From Erysipelotrichaceae bacterium (GTDB lineage: Bacteria; Bacillota_I; Bacilli_A; Erysipelotrichales; Erysipelotrichaceae): a DNA stretch of 64,000 nt. The translations under genes and the position numbers were made by a program. The notes under the pieces were generated by a model that made no database searches, was not told where the DNA came from, and was given only the letters and a program-made list of their open reading frames with translations. Numbering within the stretch: position 1 is the first letter of the stretch; each line of letters begins with the position of its first letter. Below are positions 60,586 to 64,000 of the stretch, in pieces. The DNA lies in NCBI GenBank assembly GCA_031272515.1, contig JAISTR010000048.1:1-64000 (forward strand). Direction: 5' to 3'.

Positions 60586-61479
60586 ATGAACATTATTATC
60601 GATTGTGATCCCGGTGTCGATGACGCCCTGGCGATTTTGACCGCTGCCAAGCAGCCGGAACTCAACATTCTGGCAATCACCAGCGTATCCGGCAACCTGC
60701 CGGGTGAAATCACCTACAAAAACGCCAAGCTCTTGGCACAGGCTGCCGGCTTGAGCTGTCCGGTAGGCCGGGGTGCTGACCAGCCTTTGGTCAAGGAAGC
60801 CAGAAATGCGGGTGTGACCCATGGCAGTGACGGCCTGGGCGGCCATGCGATTGAGCTGGCGGCCTATGAGAAACCCTATGAGGTGCTGGATGCGGTGGAG
60901 GTGCTCAAAGAGCAGCTTTTGGCCAGCGACGAAAAGGTGGTCTTGGTGGTTTTGGGACCGATGACAAACATCGCGCTTCTGTTTCAAAAGTACCCGGAAG
61001 TTAAGGACAAGATTGAGAAGATCTCCTTTATGGGCGGATCGCTCTGTGGTGGCAATGCCAATACCTATGGCGAGTTCAACATCTATGTCGACCCGGAAGC
61101 CGCCGGCATCGTCATTGAAAGCGGCATTCCCATGATCATGGCCGGACTGGATGTCACCCTGAAGGCCTTCGTCACCAAGGACGACCTGAAGGTCTGGGAA
61201 GATCTGGGCAATCCGATTGCGGCCTTTGCGGCGCATTGTTGCTTACACTACGGCAGCCATGACCCGGCTTTGCATGATCCCTGCTCGATTCTGGTACTCA
61301 CCCATCCGGAGTTGTTTACCACGATGCTGGGCAAGCTGTCGGTGTGCTGCGATGAGGGGGACCACCGCGGTGAAACCTACCTCAATCCGGTTTCCAAGTC
61401 CGACATCTGCACGATTTTACAGAACGTCGACCGCAAGGCCTTCATCGGCCATATCACCGAAGCTCTAAAGCAGTATTAA
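60586..61479 (+). CDS. Nucleoside hydrolase (IunH family, copy 2)
   Basis: 297 residues with D-C-D-P-G-V-D-D, G-P-M-T-N-I-A and H-D-P-C-S. More divergent from copy 1 than the two DeoD copies are from each other. AGGAGG precedes the ATG, 15 bases after copy 1. Last gene of the salvage unit, followed by a terminator. Pyrimidine versus purine preference cannot be read. Confidence 0.93.
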   Translation: MNIIIDCDPGVDDALAILTAAKQPELNILAITSVSGNLPGEITYKNAKLLAQAAGLSCPVGRGADQPLVKEARNAGVTHGSDGLGGHAIELAAYEKPYEVLDAVEVLKEQLLASDEKVVLVVLGPMTNIALLFQKYPEVKDKIEKISFMGGSLCGGNANTYGEFNIYVDPEAAGIVIESGIPMIMAGLDVTLKAFVTKDDLKVWEDLGNPIAAFAAHCCLHYGSHDPALHDPCSILVLTHPELFTTMLGKLSVCCDEGDHRGETYLNPVSKSDICTILQNVDRKAFIGHITEALKQY

Positions 61480-61497
61480 AGAAATCAGGCAAAGAAC

Positions 61498-61526
61498 AAG
61501 GAATGTCAAACACATTCCTTTTTGTT
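61498..61526 (+). terminator. Rho-independent terminator
   Basis: AAGGAATGT (61498-61506) pairs with ACATTCCTT (61512-61520), then T residues. The next gene's -10 begins immediately after. Confidence 0.9.
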
Positions 61527-61537
61527 ATACTTTTACC
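61523..61537 (+). promoter_or_regulatory. Extended -10 at leaderless distance
   Basis: TG-T-TATACT, hexamer 61526-61531, leaves six bases before ATG 61538. Transcription would start at or next to the start codon. No Shine-Dalgarno sequence is present. Confidence 0.65.
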
Positions 61538-62110
61538 ATGAGAAGCAAGGAAAACAAGAAAGACGAAATTCCCGCCGACCGCCTCAGCAAGCAGGTACTG
61601 CTCTCCAGCGTAAGAGCGCAGCTGATTGCGGACTATCAGCACGGAACACAGAGTGAGGAGGATCTGATTGAGGGCATCCTTTGCAGCAACCGCACCTTAA
61701 TCTTAACCACCTTTGAAGAGCTGCACTCACTTTTAATGGTGGTGGATCCAATGCCCAGGCTTTCCGCTTTCCGTTTTCATAAAACCATCTGCAATCCCGA
61801 AGGGGTTGCCTATGTTCCCAAGAAGGTGGAGATACGCACCTCGGATGGCGTATTGCACCGGGTGGATGCGAAGCCCCTGATGACAAAATCCCACAAGCTG
61901 GCCAGCCGGGCTGCCAATGAACTCTCCAGCATTCTCTGGCAGAACTGGGAAGCTTTGTTTGAGTCGCTGTTTCTGGCTGAGGTGTTTGATGATGCAAAAA
62001 GTATCAGTGACCGCCTGTGGATTGATCTGCAGAAGCTGCAGGGATTCTATCACGGCATTGAAGAGATGGACTCGGTGGTGTTGTTATCCACCAGCGAGCC
62101 GCGCAAATAG
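61538..62110 (+). CDS. Hypothetical protein
   Basis: 190 residues, soluble, charged, mainly helical. No motif recognised. Its start codon is reached only by a leaderless message. A terminator follows. It stands alone between the salvage cluster and a decayed transporter. Confidence 0.7.
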   Translation: MRSKENKKDEIPADRLSKQVLLSSVRAQLIADYQHGTQSEEDLIEGILCSNRTLILTTFEELHSLLMVVDPMPRLSAFRFHKTICNPEGVAYVPKKVEIRTSDGVLHRVDAKPLMTKSHKLASRAANELSSILWQNWEALFESLFLAEVFDDAKSISDRLWIDLQKLQGFYHGIEEMDSVVLLSTSEPRK

Positions 62111-62130
62111 CACAAAGCATCTAAAAACAG

Positions 62131-62165
62131 GAACGAAAGCTTCAAAACGCTTCGTTCTTTTTTAC
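62131..62165 (+). terminator. Rho-independent terminator
   Basis: GAACGAAAGC pairs with GCTTCGTTC (one bulged A), then a T run. The remaining bases to 62284 are AT-rich with repeated TTAAAC motifs and no gene. Confidence 0.85.
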
Positions 62166-62284
62166 ACAGGATTCAAAAGATAAAAAAAGCATTAAATGTT
62201 ATTGGGGTTTGTTAAACCTTTATTAAACAGATTGTACCTGTATTACATTTGTGAATAATGAAGACAGGACAGAGGTGTCCCACT

Positions 62285-63133
62285 ATGAAACTGAAGTACT
62301 GTCTATTGTTTGTTTTAATGACAATCATCATATTTGTGCTTTCACTGCTGCGCTTCGACAGAAAACTGAAAGAGAATATTCTGAATTATAATTCTGACTC
62401 AGAAGTGCTTTATTTGGAGTTTCAGCTACAACCCGACAGTAACATAGATTATAAAGAATTCTTTACAAAACTATGTAAGGTTTCGCTGGCGCATAACATC
62501 AATATTTATAAAACGGTTGAAGAGGGCAAACAGACAGCATTATTCGCCTGTTGAAACAATTCTGCCTGGTACAGCCAAATACTTTTAACAAAAGGTCATA
62601 TACAAAATCTGGAAAGCTATTTTGGATACGCAAACACCTCCAAAGATGCCGAAACGCGAATTTTTGATCCCATTGTCAGTGAAGAGATTGAAATTCTTCC
62701 TTTGTCTGCCTGGGACCATCCGCTCAGGCAGCGAAACCCGTTGGGGATGTTTTTTATGGATGCGTCAGAAAACATCGATATCAACGAAGCATTTCAAAAA
62801 GTGCAGGCTGAAATGAAACAGGTGTTTCCGCAAATCAGTATGTCTGCCACACAGCTGGTTAACCATGCACACAAAACCAAGACGATGTCATTTACAGAGA
62901 TGGTCATCCTGGCTTTAAGCGGATTTATTATTGTACGGGTGGCAATTGCGAAATTGCTTCTGAAAGACTGTGACCTGATTCTGGGTGATGAACCAACGGC
63001 TTCTCTGGATGAAGAGAATCGCGATTTGATTCTGGGTTTGTTTCGAAAGATGGCTGATAACGGTAAAACAGTGTTGTTGGTCAGCCATGATGTGAATGTA
63101 CAGTCATTTGCGGATTACCGCATGATGATATAG
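62285..63133 (+). pseudogene. Deletion-fused remnant of a bacteriocin-type ABC permease and ATPase
   Basis: One reading frame from ATG 62285 to TAG 63131 with a single in-frame TGA at 62552-62554. The N-terminal part is a membrane anchor plus external domain like that of bacteriocin-associated membrane proteins (DUF1430). After a second span near 62910-62945 the frame turns straight into the C-terminal third of an ABC ATPase: R-V-A-I-A-K, L-I-L-G-D-E-P-T-A-S-L-D and V-L-L-V-S-H-D. Walker A is absent, and the signature L-S-G-G is replaced by L-S-G-F. A deletion has joined two neighbouring genes in frame. Confidence 0.85.
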
Positions 63134-63195
63134 GAAAACAGCAAGTGAAAACGATATCCATTCCTTCAATCACATCCACTGACACAAAACCAAAA

Positions 63196-63235
63196 AAACA
63201 CACCAGTACCCATAAGGGGAATGGTGTGTTTTTCT
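63196..63235. terminator. Bidirectional terminator
   Basis: AAACACACCA pairs with TGGTGTGTTT, a 10-bp stem with A run on one side and T run on the other, serving the ABC remnant and the convergent DsbA-like gene. Confidence 0.85.
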
Positions 63236-63237
63236 AT

Positions 63238-63732
63238 CTAAGCTTTCAAGAATTCTCTTACCTGGGCTTCACTGACACCGATGCCTTCTTTGGCATCCAG
63301 CTTTTTATCGCCTTCACGGAAAGCCGGCACCGCCCAGACACCCAGATGTTCATAGGCGTCGTCATTGTTTTTGTCAATGGTTGCGCGATACTTGTCGCTA
63401 TTCAGGATTTCAAGGAAAGCCTTGCGGTCCACCAAGCCTTTGACAATATCCGCCAGCACTTCCGGGTCCTCGACGTTTTGCCGCTCGGTGGCGACCGCCT
63501 GATACATCAACTCATGCAAGGCCAGGATATCCCCGCCCAACTCCTTTACAATGTAAAAGGTCTGACAGGACAAGTCTGTGTGAGGCGGATGATTCTCCGG
63601 TCTCGGGTGGGCTTCAATCGGCCGGTAGATTACCTCTACATCGTCATAATCCTTCAAGGCATCTTTAAAATAGGCATATCCCCGTTTACAAAAAGGGCAT
63701 TCATAATCGAAAAACATCGTTACTTGTCTCAT
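63238..63732 (-). CDS. DsbA-like thiol oxidoreductase
   Basis: 164 residues with a thioredoxin-fold start and the C-P-F-C active site (Cys 12 and 15) and a cis-Pro loop A-V-P-A-F. Helical insertion between them as in the DsbA/FrnE family. No signal peptide, so cytoplasmic. GAGGGTAG precedes the ATG on the minus strand. Substrate unknown; likely a redox or detoxifying role. Confidence 0.88.
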   Translation of the reverse strand: MRQVTMFFDYECPFCKRGYAYFKDALKDYDDVEVIYRPIEAHPRPENHPPHTDLSCQTFYIVKELGGDILALHELMYQAVATERQNVEDPEVLADIVKGLVDRKAFLEILNSDKYRATIDKNNDDAYEHLGVWAVPAFREGDKKLDAKEGIGVSEAQVREFLKA

Positions 63733-63848
63733 GGTTACTACCCTCCACTGCCTTCACTTTAGCACAAGCCAAACCAAAAGTGGGAAGCAGCGCTTTACTA
63801 TAAGCCTTGGTGAACGGTTAAAAACAACCTTTTGCATACACTGCCGGT

Positions 63849-63877
63849 TTGACACACCCCCATGAATTCTCTATACT
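63849..63877 (+). promoter_or_regulatory. Promoter of the T-box leader
   Basis: TTGACA (63849-63854), 17 bases, TATACT (63872-63877): near-consensus. Confidence 0.9.
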
Positions 63878-63884
63878 GAAACCA

Positions 63885-64000
63885 TCAGAACGCGGGAATG
63901 CTTGAAAGCAAGAAGCATTCAGAGACTGGGGTGTTTGGTGCAAGCCCCTCTGCTTCCCTCTCAATTCCCACCCCGCAGCTCTCAGGATTCAACCTGAGCG
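63885..64000 (+). promoter_or_regulatory. T-box riboswitch, 5' part (cut by window end)
   Basis: Just downstream of a strong promoter. The AGAGA motif at about 63920 and the GGTGCAAGCC element at 63937-63946 are typical of T-box stem I. The specifier loop and the antiterminator with T-box sequence lie beyond the edge, so the amino acid cannot be named. The downstream gene is probably an aminoacyl-tRNA synthetase or amino-acid gene. Confidence 0.72.

Overview
The window looks like chromosome of a low- to mid-GC Gram-positive bacterium (Bacillota), G+C near one half by eye. Supporting this: the pth-mfd-spoVT-S4 order, an rpsF-ssb-rpsR operon followed by yybS-gdpP-rplI-dnaB, a firmicute-type (T7SSb) type VII secretion locus, strong AGGAGG ribosome sites, a T-box leader at the right edge and a firmicute-like tmRNA. 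Core-gene order combined with loss of walRK next to yycJ would fit Erysipelotrichia or a relative, but that placement is a guess. spoVT suggests a sporulating ancestry.

Layout. 1-6.4 kb: translation/repair genes (pth, mfd, spoVT, S4 protein) and a MATE exporter. 6.4-15.7 kb: a compact T7SSb locus: WXG100 protein, three small helical proteins, a DUF2974 lipase-like putative effector, then EssA-, EsaB-, EssB-, EssC- and EsaA-like machinery, with EssC and EsaA much shorter than the well-known versions. 15.7-16.5 kb: a toxin-antitoxin pair in which both genes are frameshifted. 16.6-21.6 kb: tmk, holB, ricT, rsmI, then an SDR enzyme and a hydrolase. 21.7-28 kb: accessory genes (autoregulated MarR plus membrane protein, SRPBCC protein behind a 36-bp perfect palindrome, hydrolases, a frameshifted methyltransferase, a duplicated gene end). 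27.9-31.4 kb: tmRNA, LemA and DUF2207. 31.4-40.7 kb: accessory genes, including a DUF234-type ATPase behind paired hairpin repeats, pullulanase and two orphan immunity-type genes.

40.8-50.1 kb: DNA-replication/ribosome operons (rpsF, ssb, rpsR, yybS, gdpP, rplI, dnaB), an M23 peptidase, YycJ-type hydrolase, an HtrA homologue whose catalytic His and Ser are both replaced, and rlmH. 50.1-61.5 kb: a complete nucleoside-salvage island: LacI regulator, PfkB kinase, two tandem DeoD phosphorylases, BMP lipoprotein, ABC ATPase, two permeases, an MFS carrier and two nucleoside hydrolases. LacI-like operators lie downstream of the lacI promoter and exactly inside the -35/-10 spacer of the deoD promoter, so import, cleavage and sugar phosphorylation are probably co-regulated. 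61.5-64 kb: a hypothetical gene, a deletion-fused remnant of a bacteriocin-type ABC exporter, a DsbA-like protein and the start of a T-box.

The strongest leads are the miniature T7SSb with a TslA-like lipase and three small partners, the catalytically dead HtrA, the operator-in-spacer nucleoside regulon, and the concentration of single-base frameshifts in accessory genes only.
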